64,000 nt of DNA from Heterobilharzia americana (GCA_944470555.2 OX104129.1:44549998-44613997), one strand, 5' to 3'. Positions 24,391-36,381 are shown, numbered from the stretch's first letter. Made by a program: numbers and translations. The notes: generated by a model not told the origin, from the sequence alone.

Positions 24391-27300
24391 TTGGTTAAGT
24401 TTCCTAAGCAAATTAATTAATCATCGCGTTTAACTGCTTCATTCCTTATACTGGAAAACCATCCAGACTACTAAAGTATCGTCTTACATTTGACAAGAGT
24501 AAGAAACATGCAAGATCTTCAGTAGATCTCACACTTTATCGATGTCATCTATCAGTATAATGACATTTCCGACTGTAGGTCGATTTCCGAGGGATTAGTT
24601 ACATATTGTCATGTCATAAATCAGCAAAAGTGACAAAGTCGAATAAGTGTAGAAACAGTAGATACCACTGTAGATACCATTTCATTGTCACTTTGGATGA
24701 CAACTCTCCGTTAGCAATTAAATAGCTACTTGAGCACAAGTACCGGGTTTCGATTAGCAGTATACCCTTTCCTGGTCTTCTCTTTCACAGTCAGAAATTG
24801 CCACGAAGTTAAGCAGACAGAAGTATCAACGTAGAACCTGGCACTGAAATGCGTTAACCCAATTTGCTACGCTTCACAGCAGCATGCAAAAAGTAGTTAG
24901 AAGTTTTAATATAGACAGAAGTGTACGAGTCAAGTCAATTGTTGGGAATTGGATTGTTCCTGAAGTGACTGAAACTGTATGGGGGTTAGGATGAATGATA
25001 GACGGGCAAAGATTAATGAACTGTTCGTAATGTGTTGATGACTAAGAAAGGAGGAGGCCCTGTGATCGGTTTTGTGGTAGTGTCCAAGGTATTGATTATC
25101 GAGCAGCATAAGAACAGATTATTTTCACGACTGGTCATATATTAGATTGTCTAGTGTAGAGCAATCAATGAATTAATTACTGTTTCGACTTAACTGATGT
25201 AAGTCAAAAGTGAAATGAATACTTCTAAATCACTAATCGTCACGTAAAAGTTTCGTTTGCTGTTTTATTTATTTGTTTATACCATAACTTCACTGTGGTT
25301 CCAGCATCGAGAAATATGTCACATAAAACTATGCAACTGCATTACAGAGATATAATAGGCAAAGAGAGGAAAGTGTTATCTAAATAATCAGGATAAAGGT
25401 ACCATGAGACATCCAGAAAGCTATTACTACCTTTGTATCTTTTTTCGAAAGAAAAAGACACAAAGGAATCATTGTATGACTTCCACTAGTGTCAGCTGTT
25501 AACCATATGTAATATTATTTCACACCAGTAGGTTATATGATCACTTTCGCGTGTCTCGGAAGTTGTGACCTACCAAGTAATGCTAGCGCAACACAACTGA
25601 CTACCTATCATCCCATAGCGCTGTTTTCTAGTTTGATTGCGTGTTCGCTTCTTTCAATCCCTGTTTAAGGTCAGTAAATAGCATGAAAACCACAAATGAT
25701 TCAGAGAATACCAATGGCACCATGTTTACTTCACTTACTGGATAACCAAACCCATGTAAATCCTATAGAGAATGAGATTTGGTAAATCAGAGTTGTCAGC
25801 TGTCGTCAGGTCGGAGAGGTTATGTGTTACTGGTATAGACCTCTACTGCCGTTACTCAAGGGTTGTTAGCCTTGGAATTTGAAGACAAATGAACTTCATG
25901 ATGACCTCCATCTTTCTCAAAAAAGTTGGAATTCTCGCACCTTGGCTACCATTCACATAACACTCAGGTGCAAGAACTTTGTGATTATTTCCAACGGTTT
26001 TCCACAGTGCATAATCTATTTTCAATTTTTAAAGTGATACTTAATGCATCTGTGTTACTGATTATCCACTATAATTGTTAACACTGACCGTCAGTTGTTT
26101 ATGTTCAGTTTGAGTAGGTTGTATATCATGGCACTAACTGGGTATATTGTGTCTTCACATCATCTAAGCTTCAGTCCGTCTTAGATTTAATTTTAAATCG
26201 ATTGCAGTGTCTGATGGAGTGTAGTAGTAATGTAATATCAATAAAGTACTTAAAATGTTCCTCTTCTACGCTTATTGAATTCTGTTTAATTCTAATTTTT
26301 TCCATTACCTGTCATACACTTTTCGAACAAAGCTAATGGTGTGTGTGGAGACTGAAAGGATTTATAATGTAATTAAAAAATATTGATGTGGTGTTATTAC
26401 TGGTTGCGATTTCTTTTATTATAATAAGCAGTATTTCCAACCGTGACAATGGAATTTCATGTGTTTCTTATGTTAAGGGAATGCAAACAATCAGTGGAGC
26501 TCTACTTATCGAATTCACTGTAGATGTCGTCAAATTAAGAGACAATACTAACTACGACCCCCCTTGCCAGAGGTCGAAGCCTCAACTTTTAGACCATTTT
26601 TTTAAGATTTTCAAGTGATGTTTACGGTTTTATACTCGCTTTCGATGCCTCATTCTTAATTTTTATAAATTTAAATTTTAGGCCGAAAAAACCCAAAAGT
26701 GAGTACTTTTCTCATGGTTTATTTATATTTATTTTTAGTACCAAGTGTTTCAGTTTTTATCGGTCGAATTAGTTAGGCAAAAGTCAATATAAGTAATGAT
26801 TGGTTTCTGTTTTTCACTTTTCGTTGATGTTTATTGCCCGATAAACTTGTAACCCCTAATTTATTCAGGTTGAAGAAGAAAATTGGAAAGGAAATGTGGT
26901 TAACTGATTCCTCTGTCTACAAGACAATATGTTTGTTGCCAAAACACATTTCTATTTTACTAGAACAATTGTTTATTGGAATCTGATTAGTTGAGTCAAG
27001 ATAATCTATCTGCATTTCGATTGGCTTAGAAAATCATGATCACTTATCAAATGAATTGAGAAAGTAGTCACCATCCGGTTAAAATTAAATCCAAAATTAA
27101 TTAAACAGTTGTAGATTTTTATTCTATAATGTCAAGGTTGTGTAATATTTCACGAAGCTTTTTTCAAAACGTATTGAATGTAATTTATAACTATAAATAA
27201 GTTTTGCAGAAAAATCTACATCCTACGTGTATTATAAGTACATTTTTAATGAAAAGTTTGAACATAATGATAAGTTTTTCTTTCAATAATATTTCAAGCA

Positions 27301-28155
27301 AAGTTACTGCCCGTGTTCACAGCAATAGTTGGAATATTTTAATATTTTGGTCGATATATAACCGAAATAAAAGCTTATCATAATGTGTAAACTTTTCACG
27401 AAAAATGCACTTATGATACATTATTCCACTCCACAATACACAAACTCGTCATCTAAATATTTAAATCTGAATGTATCCTAACCGACAATAGACTGAATGG
27501 TTTGGAAAAACTTGGAGATGTACAACTCAGAAACTGATTAATCAGCTTTGGTAGTTCTGATCCAAACTAAGTAATTACGTTGAGATAGATAAATTTACCG
27601 AAATATATTTCCATGTTTGTTACGAAGTCGCGAATGCGTATTATGCCTTTCGAGTTTTTTTATTTTATTGAAAGTAGATTTGTTACTGAAGCTAAAGTAT
27701 GACATCGGCGGAATTATTTTATTTCAACTGTGATTAAGGGACAGCATTATTTAATTTCCTACGCCTCAAAGAAGTAGTAGTGCATATGAATTGTTATTAT
27801 CGAATAACTGCAGTAAATGGGCTTATGAATACTGTGTAAGTACTTGATATTTTTTACATAAAGGGAGATACACAGATCTTCGACGAACCTTCCATTCATC
27901 GTTAACAGTTTTAAAAAGTACCCTGATTTCACTCCTTTCGTTCCTTGTACCTAGTAAATGCATGTATTCCATCGAGAACTTTTCCAGTTGACGAAACGAG
28001 ACTGCCAAAGTGGAGCAGATCAACAGCGAATTCACGCACAGGTCACACCATAAGTGCATCCTTGTTTAAAAGTGGAAATGATGCTTTCTGAAATATTTGG
28101 TGGATGTTAAGATCTTATATATGTTGCGATTAACCTTTGTGATATCTTCGTAACT
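24391..28155. other. No recognised gene; one 118-bp inverted-repeat arm
   Basis: About 3.8 kb without recognised coding homology. 24941-25058 is closely similar, in inverted orientation, to 38984-39103. A 78-codon minus-strand frame at 27823-28059 looks protein-like (RNERSEIRVLF, WKVRRRSVYLP) but is unrecognised. Confidence 0.45.
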
Positions 28156-28169
28156 AACGCCAGATACAT
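28156..28169. repeat. Target-site duplication of LINE copy C, left
   Basis: AACGCCAGATACAT, identical to 30684-30697 on the other side of the element. Confidence 0.9.
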
Positions 28170-30683
28170 TTTTATTATTATTATTAGTCCCTTCGGTTCC
28201 TAGTGGAACATAGGGCTTCAGTAGCACGCCTCCAGTGACCTCTGTTCTCTGAGATCTTTTGAACCTGGTCCCACGACAGCCCAGAAGCTCTCATTTCCTC
28301 CTCGCACGACCTCCTCCATGTCACCCTCACCACGGACGTCCAACTCGTCGCTTCCCATGGGGATTCCACTCGAGCTACTGGCCTGACGCGTGATGTCTTC
28401 AGTCGGCCTTCTCAGTGCATGGCCAATCCATCTCCACTTCTTCCTGCATATTTGTTGCGTGATAGGTTCTTGGTTGGTTCGTTCCCAGAGCTCCTTGTTG
28501 CTTATTCTTTCTGGCCATCTGATCTTCAGTAACCAGCTAAGGTAGGCAGTTGTTGATGAATGTCTGTAGTTTATTGGAAATGCCTTTCGTGACGCGCCAA
28601 GTCTCTGAGTCATACAAGAGCACTGACTTGACGTTGGTGTTGGTGTTGAAAATCCGTATCTTGTTCCGCATGCTGAGTGCAGAAGATCTCCACACTGGTT
28701 TCAGGCTAATGAAGGCCTGTCTTGCTTTTCCGATTCTGGCTTTGACGTCCTCGTCCGTCCCGCCTGTAGTTGAAACAGTGCTTCCTAGATAAGTGAAGGA
28801 GGTTACTTCCTTCAAGTTTCTCCCGTTGACGGTGATTGGAGTTTGTTGTTGTTGTTGTTGATGGTGGTGGTGCGGTATCTTCATCACTTCTGTCTTCTCT
28901 ATATTCACCTGAAGTCCCGTCTTAGCTGCCTCTTCTGTCAACTTGTTAGTTTTTGCCTGCAGATCTTCAAGTTTGTGTGACATTAGGCATAAGTCATCAC
29001 TGGCGAAATCCAAGTCTTCTAGGTTCTTTTCCGTCGTCCAATGTATCCCCCTCTTCTCGCTGCCTACTGTTTGCTGCATGATCCAGTCCACCACAATCAG
29101 GAATATCATGGGGGATAGTAGGCAACCTTGTTTCACTCCTGTCTTCACTTCCAAGGCATCACTGAGCTTCCCATTGTGGGTTACTTGGCATGTGGCATCT
29201 TCATATAGTTGTTGAATGAGGCGGATAAAGGTTTGCGGTACTCCGTAGTATTGAAGCAGTTTCCAAATTAATTCTCGGTCGACGCTGTCAAAGGCCTTCT
29301 CAAAGTCGATGAAGTTGAGGTAGAGAGCTGATTGCCATTCTATGCTCTGTTCTATGATGATGCGTAGTGCAGCGTTGCAATTTGGTCTGCACATGATTTG
29401 TACTTCCTGAAGCCTGCCTGTTCCGGTCGCAGTTTTGAATCCAGTGCATCTTTAAGCCTCTCCAGGATGATGCGGCTTAATATTTTACTTGGGGTGGACA
29501 GGAGAGTGATTCCGCGCCAGTTCTTGCAAGCACTGAGGTCTCCTTTCTTCGGCAGTTTGACAAGGTAACCCTTCTTCCAATCGTCAGGTACCTTCTCTTC
29601 CTTCCACACCTTCTGCAATAGTGGTGTGAGCATGTCCGCTGTTGTCTCTGCATCTGTTCTCAGTGCTTCTGGCGGTATTCCATCTGGTCCTGCTGCTTTC
29701 CCGTATTTCAGTAGCTTTATGACGTTCATAACTTCCATTTTCGTTGGGGGATTAATGTTCACTTGTAATTCAGCGGCTGCAGGTGGTATTTCTGGACGAA
29801 GTGCAGGTGGTGGTCGATTCAAAAGCTTCTTGAAGTGGTCGGCCCATCGTTTCCTCTGTTTCTCTTCTTTTGTAATTAAATTTCCTTCTTCATCTTTTAT
29901 TGGTTTCATCTGTGTTGGTCTCTTCCCTGATAGCAACCTGGTTATTTGATACAATGTCGTCAGGTCTCTCTTACCTGCAGCCTGTTCTGCTTCACTTGCC
30001 AGTGCTTCGTAGAAGTGTCTTTTGTCTTTCCGTGCACTCTTCTTCACTTCTTTATCCAGTGTTTTATACATTGTGCTCAGTTCCTCTTGTAGTTGAGCAT
30101 CCTTGCACTGCACTGGTTTATCTTCTGCTTCACCATCACCATCATCCTCTCCCTGCTCTATCAGCTTCCATGTGTCTGTCGAGATCCATTCCTTATCTTC
30201 TTTCTTCTTCCTTCTTAATACTGTTGTGCAGGTTTCTTTCCACATAGCTTTCAAAGAGTTCCAGTGTTCTTCCACACAAGTTTCTTCAGGGATGTTGCTC
30301 GATGTCTCCCATTTTGTCTTGATGGCTGCCTTGAAGATCTCCTTTGTAGTTTCATCCTTCAGTTTCCGAGTGTTGTACTTGAATTGAGGTCTATCACCAG
30401 CTTCCTCGAAGGCTTTTAACTTGATTTGGAAGGTTCCTTGCACTAGGTAGTGGTCTGAACCTACATCTGCTCCTCTTCTTGACCTTGTGTCAAGTAGACT
30501 GTGTCTCCATTTTCTTGAGATTGAGATGAAGTCGATTTAATTTTTAGTGTGTCCTGGTGTCTGGTGAAATCCATGTCGCTTTGTGGATATCTTTGTGCCT
30601 TAACACACTGCCTCCAATCACCAAATCGTTGAATGCGCAGAATTCTGCAAACAATTCTTCATTCTCATTCATTTCACCTAGCG
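28170..30683 (-). mobile_element. LINE family 1 copy C, 5'-truncated, with intact target-site duplication
   Basis: The best preserved copy. On the minus strand, an endonuclease remnant (about 30680-30480) is followed by a long frame at 30443-29352: linker, [46 protein letters not shown], then EQAGF. A frameshift near 29390 leads into 29394-28537: INFIDFEKAFDSVDRE-type motif A, VKTGVKQGCLLSPM, motif C read as DLDFASDDLC, TEVMKIP and SFTYLGSTVS. The C-terminus follows with WRWIGHALRRP. The 3' end (CCACTAGGAACC) has a TAA-repeat tail. A perfect 14-bp duplication flanks the element, marking a real and relatively recent insertion truncated in the endonuclease. Only one or two frameshifts interrupt it, so it is inactive as read. 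Confidence 0.92.
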
Positions 30684-30697
30684 AACGCCAGATACAT
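30684..30697. repeat. Target-site duplication of LINE copy C, right
   Basis: AACGCCAGATACAT, identical to 28156-28169. Confidence 0.9.
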
Positions 30698-30980
30698 AGG
30701 GTGAGGTAAATTTTTCAGATCAACGTTGTCAACTAATATCTAATCATAGTAACAAGTTGTTCACTGATCTATATAACTTACAGTGAATTTTAAGAATTCA
30801 CAAATAAAAGCTATTACAGGTAACATGTCATTTATAAAAACTTATGATTTCCAAGAAAATCATAAATATATTTTCATTGATCGACAAGAAACTTATTACA
30901 AGACGAAGACATTAACGTTACGGTCACTTTATCATTTACAGTTAAGACCATTCTAAAATTTTATGTGAGGCTGAAATAGT

Positions 30981-31123
30981 GAGTGACTTTAAAGGCCACC
31001 CTAGCAACTATCGAAGTAATCAGTTAGTCTTCTTCATTTCGTTTAGAAAGGCAGATTTTCATAAAATAGAGTAGTTTAGTTGGTTATTTCAGTTGTTGAT
31101 AGGGTGGCCTTTAAAAGACACTC
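30981..31123. mobile_element. MITE copy 1 (143 bp)
   Basis: Ends are inverted repeats of about 45 bp: left GAGTGACTTTAAAGGCCACC, right (reverse complement) GAGTGTCTTTTAAAGGCCAC. The 8-bp flanks GAAATAGT (30973-30980) and GAAATAGG (31124-31131) agree at 7 of 8 positions, as for a target-site duplication. There is no coding capacity. Same family as 60886-61030. 8-bp duplications occur for hAT, Merlin and P superfamilies; which one is unresolved. Confidence 0.8.
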
Positions 31124-31179
31124 GAAATAGGCTGCCTGAAGTAAAATTTTAATTTCCTCGTATTTAGAAGTAGTATTTA

Positions 31180-31360
31180 TCATGGACTGACATCAGTTGG
31201 GGAACCATTGAAAATCTGGAAGCACTGGACAGCTGTTTCGTCCTAGTATGGGACTCCTCAGCATTACGCACATAAGACCCGGCTAGGGATAGGACTCAGG
31301 ACCTTTGGGTTTCATAGTGAACGTGTTAACCATCCAGCCACTGAGTCGGTTTCCAGTGGT
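31180..31360 (-). repeat. Smalpha-like SINE with hammerhead ribozyme
   Basis: The minus strand shows a tRNA-like head: GACTCAGTGGCTGGATGG (A-box-like) at about 31346-31329 and GGTCCTGAGTCC (B-box-like) at about 31302-31291. A hammerhead follows. Its core CTGAGGA is at 31261-31255, stem II GTCC/GGAC has loop CATACTA, CGAAAC is at 31240-31235, and a palindromic ACAGCTGT stem III is followed by the cleavage triplet GTC ending at 31228. The element continues to a TTCAATGGTTCC and ACTGATGTCAGTCCATGATA end near 31180. Schistosome Smalpha SINEs are known to carry such ribozymes. The core has G at the tolerated seventh position; stem I (GCGTAATG with CAGTGC) has mismatches, so cleavage may be weak. 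Confidence 0.85.
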
Positions 31361-33044
31361 TCACAATTTCCAACTTCTGTCAATTAACGACATAGCACGA
31401 CTATCACCCAAGGTCTTCAGTTAGCACCACTTCACTGCCGACTGGTTGACCCCGTATTTTTAAAGATTAGGTGATGATCAGGAATAATTTTGATTGATAA
31501 TCAAAGTACGTTGGAAAATGTTACCGTAAATTTTTCGAGGCGGAGGTCATGTCAACAAATGTTTTGTTCTGGGTGATGATTAAAGGTGAGATGAAAATCT
31601 GGACCACGGCCGGATTCTAACCAGCGACCACATTCATCTCTCCTTACATTTGGGTATTTGGATAAGCAAATGTTAACTAATATTTACCAATAATGAACAC
31701 TACTCAGGAGGATATTATAAAAAAAAACTAATCAGCTTATTAGCCAAAATGTATAACTTGAACAGAGGTGAGTGGTGTTTACTTGTTTCAATAGATAAAA
31801 AATCAAGCCTCATTTGATTAATTTTGTCACCTTGGCATATTTTCGGAGGAGAGACGTTTCAATCTGTATCGATAATATCCATTTAGAAGTGCAGTCGTTA
31901 CATCAGCACTATGGTTTATTATTCGGCAATGCCATCACTTCTATGCTCTGTGTGAATGGGTTTAATCCCTACTGTACCCACTAAATGAAGTAGAATTTAG
32001 TAATCCTCATATTCTCGAATTCGACTTTTTACTGTTATATGAGTATATTGTACTGTAAACCCAGTGTGTTGATAAACTGGAAACAAAGCTTCTCTGAACA
32101 TTTTGCCATGTAAGTCACGGCTTCTTCAGTAAAATATTCCAAACACACTGGATTACACTGCATCATACTTTGATAGTGATGAAAAGAGACTCAGGACTCA
32201 ACCTGTTCTAGTGCATTCATTATAAATATAGTCTGGATGTTTATAACTTCATCTGACTTCACGCTTGAAGTTAAATAAACACTTCACCACTACAAATAAC
32301 AGTTTCCTGTCAGCATATCAGCAGTAAATGAAAATACGTGCTTGTTCACGAACAGCTAATAATCGCCGCAACTTTGAAGACCGTTAACTCTTAGTTTATA
32401 AATGATCAAGTCTTTTTATACACACCTATGAAATGCGACAAGATACCTGCCTAATTGAGATGCTTTTAAATAGTACTGCAGTTGACGCACCGAATGTCGT
32501 TTCAATAGTGTTACGCATTTAGTAGACAGTCAGTTTCAGATGTACTGCCAAGGAAGTCGGTGTACTTGCTTCAACAGATATCGGTCCGTTAGTAACAACG
32601 AAATCAGTGAGATAAAGTTGTGTTTCTAAGTTAATATTGATAAAAGTTACAAATTTTTATTCCTTTCATTTTTGACTTCAAAGTGATCCGGCACTTACTC
32701 CAACACCACTCCATATTCTGAGAGAAAGCCATATCTAAAAGGTTGTGCAAAATGGAAATATTTTTACTTCAAAGAACGAAAGAAGTCATTAAAATCACAT
32801 TTGTGATGGCCCTAAGATGGGCCTTTGTTCGTTCGCTTCCCGTCCTGAAGTAGAAATTCACTTCTGGTACAGTTTGTCTTCATCTGAAATGTGAAAGTGA
32901 AATGGGCACAGTTCTGGGAGATAAAGATGCAAATTACCTGTTTCAGCGAAAGTCCCTCTAATTCTCAGTTGCATTACCTTCCTGCCAGGGGTTATCCCCA
33001 CATACAAGACACTCGAGACAAAAGCTCCTTGGGTGTGGATTCCA
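31361..33044. other. No recognised gene
   Basis: No exon or element is recognised, apart from minus-strand open sequence at 32858-33070 that may continue the MULE-like relic at 33045. A pair of 10-bp inverted sequences (CCAGTGTGTT near 32060, AACACACTGG near 32143) lies in it. Confidence 0.4.
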
Positions 33045-33965
33045 TTAGCAGAATATATAGAATGTAGCACGACAACGGCATCCTACCCATGTGCTGGCAT
33101 ATGGAATAGAGGTTGATATATCAGTTTGGAAGCATACCTCACAAACTCCTCTGTAGACATAATCCTCCTCTTCGTTTATATCCACATGATTCATCTCCCT
33201 AGAGTTCCAAGTGACCAACTTCATTGCCCCCTTTTGGTCGTCGACGTTGGCATCTAGGTCAAAGTTCAAGTTATTTCCTGGAAGAGTAAATGTTATACTA
33301 GGTGGCTGCGAAATTGTTTCAAATGGAGTTATTAGTCTCCTATCCATAGAAAAAAAATGTGGTGCATTCACTAACCTCTCCATATTCTTTGTTTACAGCA
33401 TCCGAAAGAAGTACTGCAGCATCTCTGGTTGTAATTTCTGCAAATAATAAAATTTTCTAGGTAGTTTGGTACACAGGCCTACCCTCTTGATCACATTGCG
33501 AATGATATGCACACGACACAAGAGGCGATGTGAGTGAGCAAAAACCTGGCATAATGCAGACACGATTCTGGACAATCATTTTTTGTGAAAGCACTCGCTT
33601 TACCGTTTTCAATAACATTTCTAAAAATCTCAGAAATGCATCAATAAGTTCTGCTGTCTCACTGCTTATGAAATCAAAAGCTATGGGGATAGCCATGAAG
33701 TTGATGTCGGTGGCTATGAACCCGTAGAGAAAAAGGTTCTCGTTATTGGTCTTATAGGTGCCGTTGAGACCCAGAAGTTCAAGTTAATTTTCAGAAAATT
33801 TCAAATGGTCCACCGCGACGAAGAAAAAGTATTTCAGGTCTTCATCGTCAGTTACGGAAAAGGATGCCGATCCACCTTGACTGATTATGAGCTCCCGCAA
33901 GTTTATATAAACGTCTACAACAAAAGGGTTTTATGGGAAAATTCACACACCAGTTAAATTATACT
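33045..33965 (-). pseudogene. MULE-like transposase remnant 2
   Basis: From about 33960 down on the minus strand the frame reads INLRELIISQGGSASF, TDDEDLKYFFFVAVDHLKF, one stop codon (near 33787), then LELLGLNGTYKTN, LFLYGFIATDINF, IPIAFDFISSETAELIDAFL. After a frameshift come RIVSALCQVF and HRLLCRVHIIRNVIKRVG. This is the usual order of a MULE-type DDE transposase: first catalytic block, SSET block, then the H-I-R block. The first catalytic Asp (DGTYKTN in related proteins) is Asn here (LNGTYKTN), so the copy is dead even apart from the stop and frameshifts. A further minus-strand frame (33383-33045) continues it with a CRCRATFYIFC cysteine cluster that could be the zinc-binding tail. Confidence 0.7.
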
Positions 33966-34299
33966 GAGCAAAGAGGCGATAACATATACTCAACACATCT
34001 TGATTATTCAATCATTTACCATAGTGTACTTAAAGGAAATCAACATTAAATGCATTCTTGCTAGATATTAGCAATGACCCGGAAGTTATTGGCCGTGGAC
34101 TAAATGTATTTCGAGCAGTTGCATTTGAATAATTTTTTTTGGTGTTTACATTTAACAGACTACCTGAAACTAATAAACCAGACTTTCCATTACATCCTAT
34201 CCTAGACATGTCTTACTCAACTTATCATCCCATTGCCAAATGGTTGGGTCAACTATTGGAACCAATAGGAGAAAAATTTCTTACATGATACATTCTAGT

Positions 34300-35165
34300 C
34301 TATCGATCCCATGAATGCCAATGGCAACATTATGCTATCATTTAGTGGCAATCCATTATTTGCAAACGTCTAGTTTTGTATATGACTTCATTGAATTAAG
34401 GACTATCAATATCGGGATATATATATTATTAAGATGTACTTTTGGTGTGGAATTCAGCCACAAAAACAAACTTTACTGCCAAAAGGATGGAGTCTCAATA
34501 CGGTCTTGATTGGACCCTCTTTTTGCAGTTACCTTCATATTCTGATTGGGAACAGTTGAAAACTCAGTCATCAAACTGTAAGTCCTACAGAAGATACGTT
34601 GGCGCTTCCGTCGTCTGTGATGAGGATTTAGATTTACAGACTATGTTATATGCTTCCAGTCAGTGTCATTCTTCAGTCACCTTTTTGATGAGAATGGAAT
34701 CGCTTTCAAATATACCATTTTCTGGTGTATTACTCACAAGCAGAAAGAATAAATCTCTTAAAAGATCCATTTATCGAAAATCTACATAGAATGGATGATC
34801 GATCAATTTTCACAGCTAGATTCCTATCATTTGGGAACTACATTTAATCCATTCGACTCGAGTCTAGAGAATTCGCACATCTGAAACACTAGAAGAACTA
34901 AAATTTCTGAGGTCTGTATTCATGAAAAGTAGATACCTATAAAATTTATTCGGTAAAAATATGTATCAAAAATTGTCCCTGAAAAATACAGTATAGCAGA
35001 TAAGATGTAACCACTTTTGAACTTCGAACTCAATAGTGATACAGGACATAAAATTCTGAAACACCGACTGATGAGATCAGTCAAGAGAAAATTCTGTTTC
35101 GCAACTCTGCGCATCACTTATACTAGCCGCTCAGTGGTGAACTCCTGTGCGAATGACAAGCTACC
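34300..35165 (+). mobile_element. Penelope-like element fragment 2
   Basis: A plus-strand Penelope-type reverse transcriptase in several frames: ILLRCTFGVEF and KLYCQKDGVSI at about 34420-34500. 34575-34680 reads CKSYRRYVGASVVCDEDLDL, where the catalytic YVDD box has decayed to YVGA, followed by QCHSSVTF. 34730-34790 reads LLTSRKNKSLKRSIYRKST. Then comes ELKFLRSVFMKS, and at 35017-35160 NSDTGHKILKHRLMRSVKRK and YTSRSVVNSCANDKLPLW. Here a SINE interrupts it before any GIY-YIG domain. It is inactive. Confidence 0.8.
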
Positions 35166-35352
35166 ACTGTGGGCTGGTTCAGTTCACCTGCCCCCAGTGG
35201 AGGTGGATCACCAGTTCGAGCCCCACTTCACCTACCGAGGCTTTAGCAGCCAGGTAGTATCACTTGCCCTCACAAAACGGGTGTGGCTCATCGCCTACTC
35301 TAGGAATGTGCATAAAGTTGCTGAATATGTCTTGACTTCGACTTTATTCGAG
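35165..35352 (+). repeat. tRNA-like SINE, copy 3
   Basis: CACTGTGGGCTGGTTCAG start, B-box-like AGTTCGAGCCCC at 35213-35224, then CACCTACCGAGGCTTTAGCA and CAGGTAGTATCACTTGCCCT. Same family as 13041, 14628 (reverse) and 40713. It sits at the end of Penelope-like fragment 2, and its open frame fuses with that element's frame. Confidence 0.7.
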
Positions 35353-36325
35353 CGATATGGAAGTAGAAGCCCCAATCCCAATCATGCGTTTAAAATCGCG
35401 TTTCGTATTCATCTTCCTTAAATCGAAACAACTGTTATTGTATTTTGCGTTTTGAATTATTGATTTACAAATATTGGCACTTTTTTACCATTTCATATGC
35501 AAACTAATTAATTAGTTAAAATGCAGTTGTAAAGCATCCGAGAGTGATATCACCGAAAACAAATTTGCTCTCCATAGTCTTTCTTTTTTATGACTCAATG
35601 GAAATATTAAAATTCTGTATTAGATTTATTCGATCTGGTGCACTGTAGTAGAGTATTACGCACTGGGTGACAATTTGATCATAGGTTATTGCTCATAATA
35701 GGTTCAGAGTAATCAGATAACTTCAGAAATCTGGTTTTCATAGTTCTATTAGCTCGTACTCTTTGTTTTCATTGGTAGTAGAGGACTTTACATCTCCGAA
35801 ATAGATGTTGCGTCATTGCAGTTATGTTTTAAGTGTTCATTCGATGAAAAAGGATTAAATGATCAACCGTTTTATCTACGTAACTATATCGGCCTTTACT
35901 ACAGCTATTTTGTCCCAACCAGTTGTATGTGTCAGTGGATACATTTCAGTAGCTGATGTTTTTAGGGTTTAGCATTCTAAATTAGGTTACGCCTCCTATG
36001 GACTGATAGTCTAGCTGACCCTGATTATCTGATTCAACTAATGTATATTTGCTCGCGCAACCGTTACATGATATTTGGTAGATTGAATAACTTTGTGTAT
36101 TCATATCAGTAAGAACTTTGAATCGACAAAGTTAGTCTCCAAGTCGGTTTGTAGTCTTTGATGACATATTAACTGAAGCCTTGTTGAAAAGTGTGCGTAA
36201 ATTTTCTGATGTAACAAAATATAAACTTTAAGTTCTTTCCCATTTTTACTGCCTTCTGGAAGTTGTTCAATTCATTTTAGTCTACACTAAAGACAGACTT
36301 ACAGCTTTTTATTTTGTCGATTAAG

Positions 36326-36326
<1 letters not shown>
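35353..36326. other. No recognised gene
   Basis: No coding or element homology is recognised in this AT-rich stretch. Confidence 0.45.

Positions 36327-36379
<53 letters not shown>
36327..36379. repeat. (AT)n microsatellite
   Basis: About 26 uninterrupted AT units. Confidence 0.95.

Positions 36380-36381
<2 letters not shown>

Noticed and set aside
27823..28059. 78-codon minus-strand frame that looks protein-like
   Set aside because: No family recognised, no flanking splice evidence and no second copy; kept only as a note in the gap entry.
35060..35110. Second hammerhead-like core CTGATGAG at 35068-35075 next to a Penelope-like fragment
   Set aside because: The matching CGAAA element is absent (AAGAGAAAA instead), and the sequence encodes Penelope-like protein in frame there (HRLMRSVKRK).
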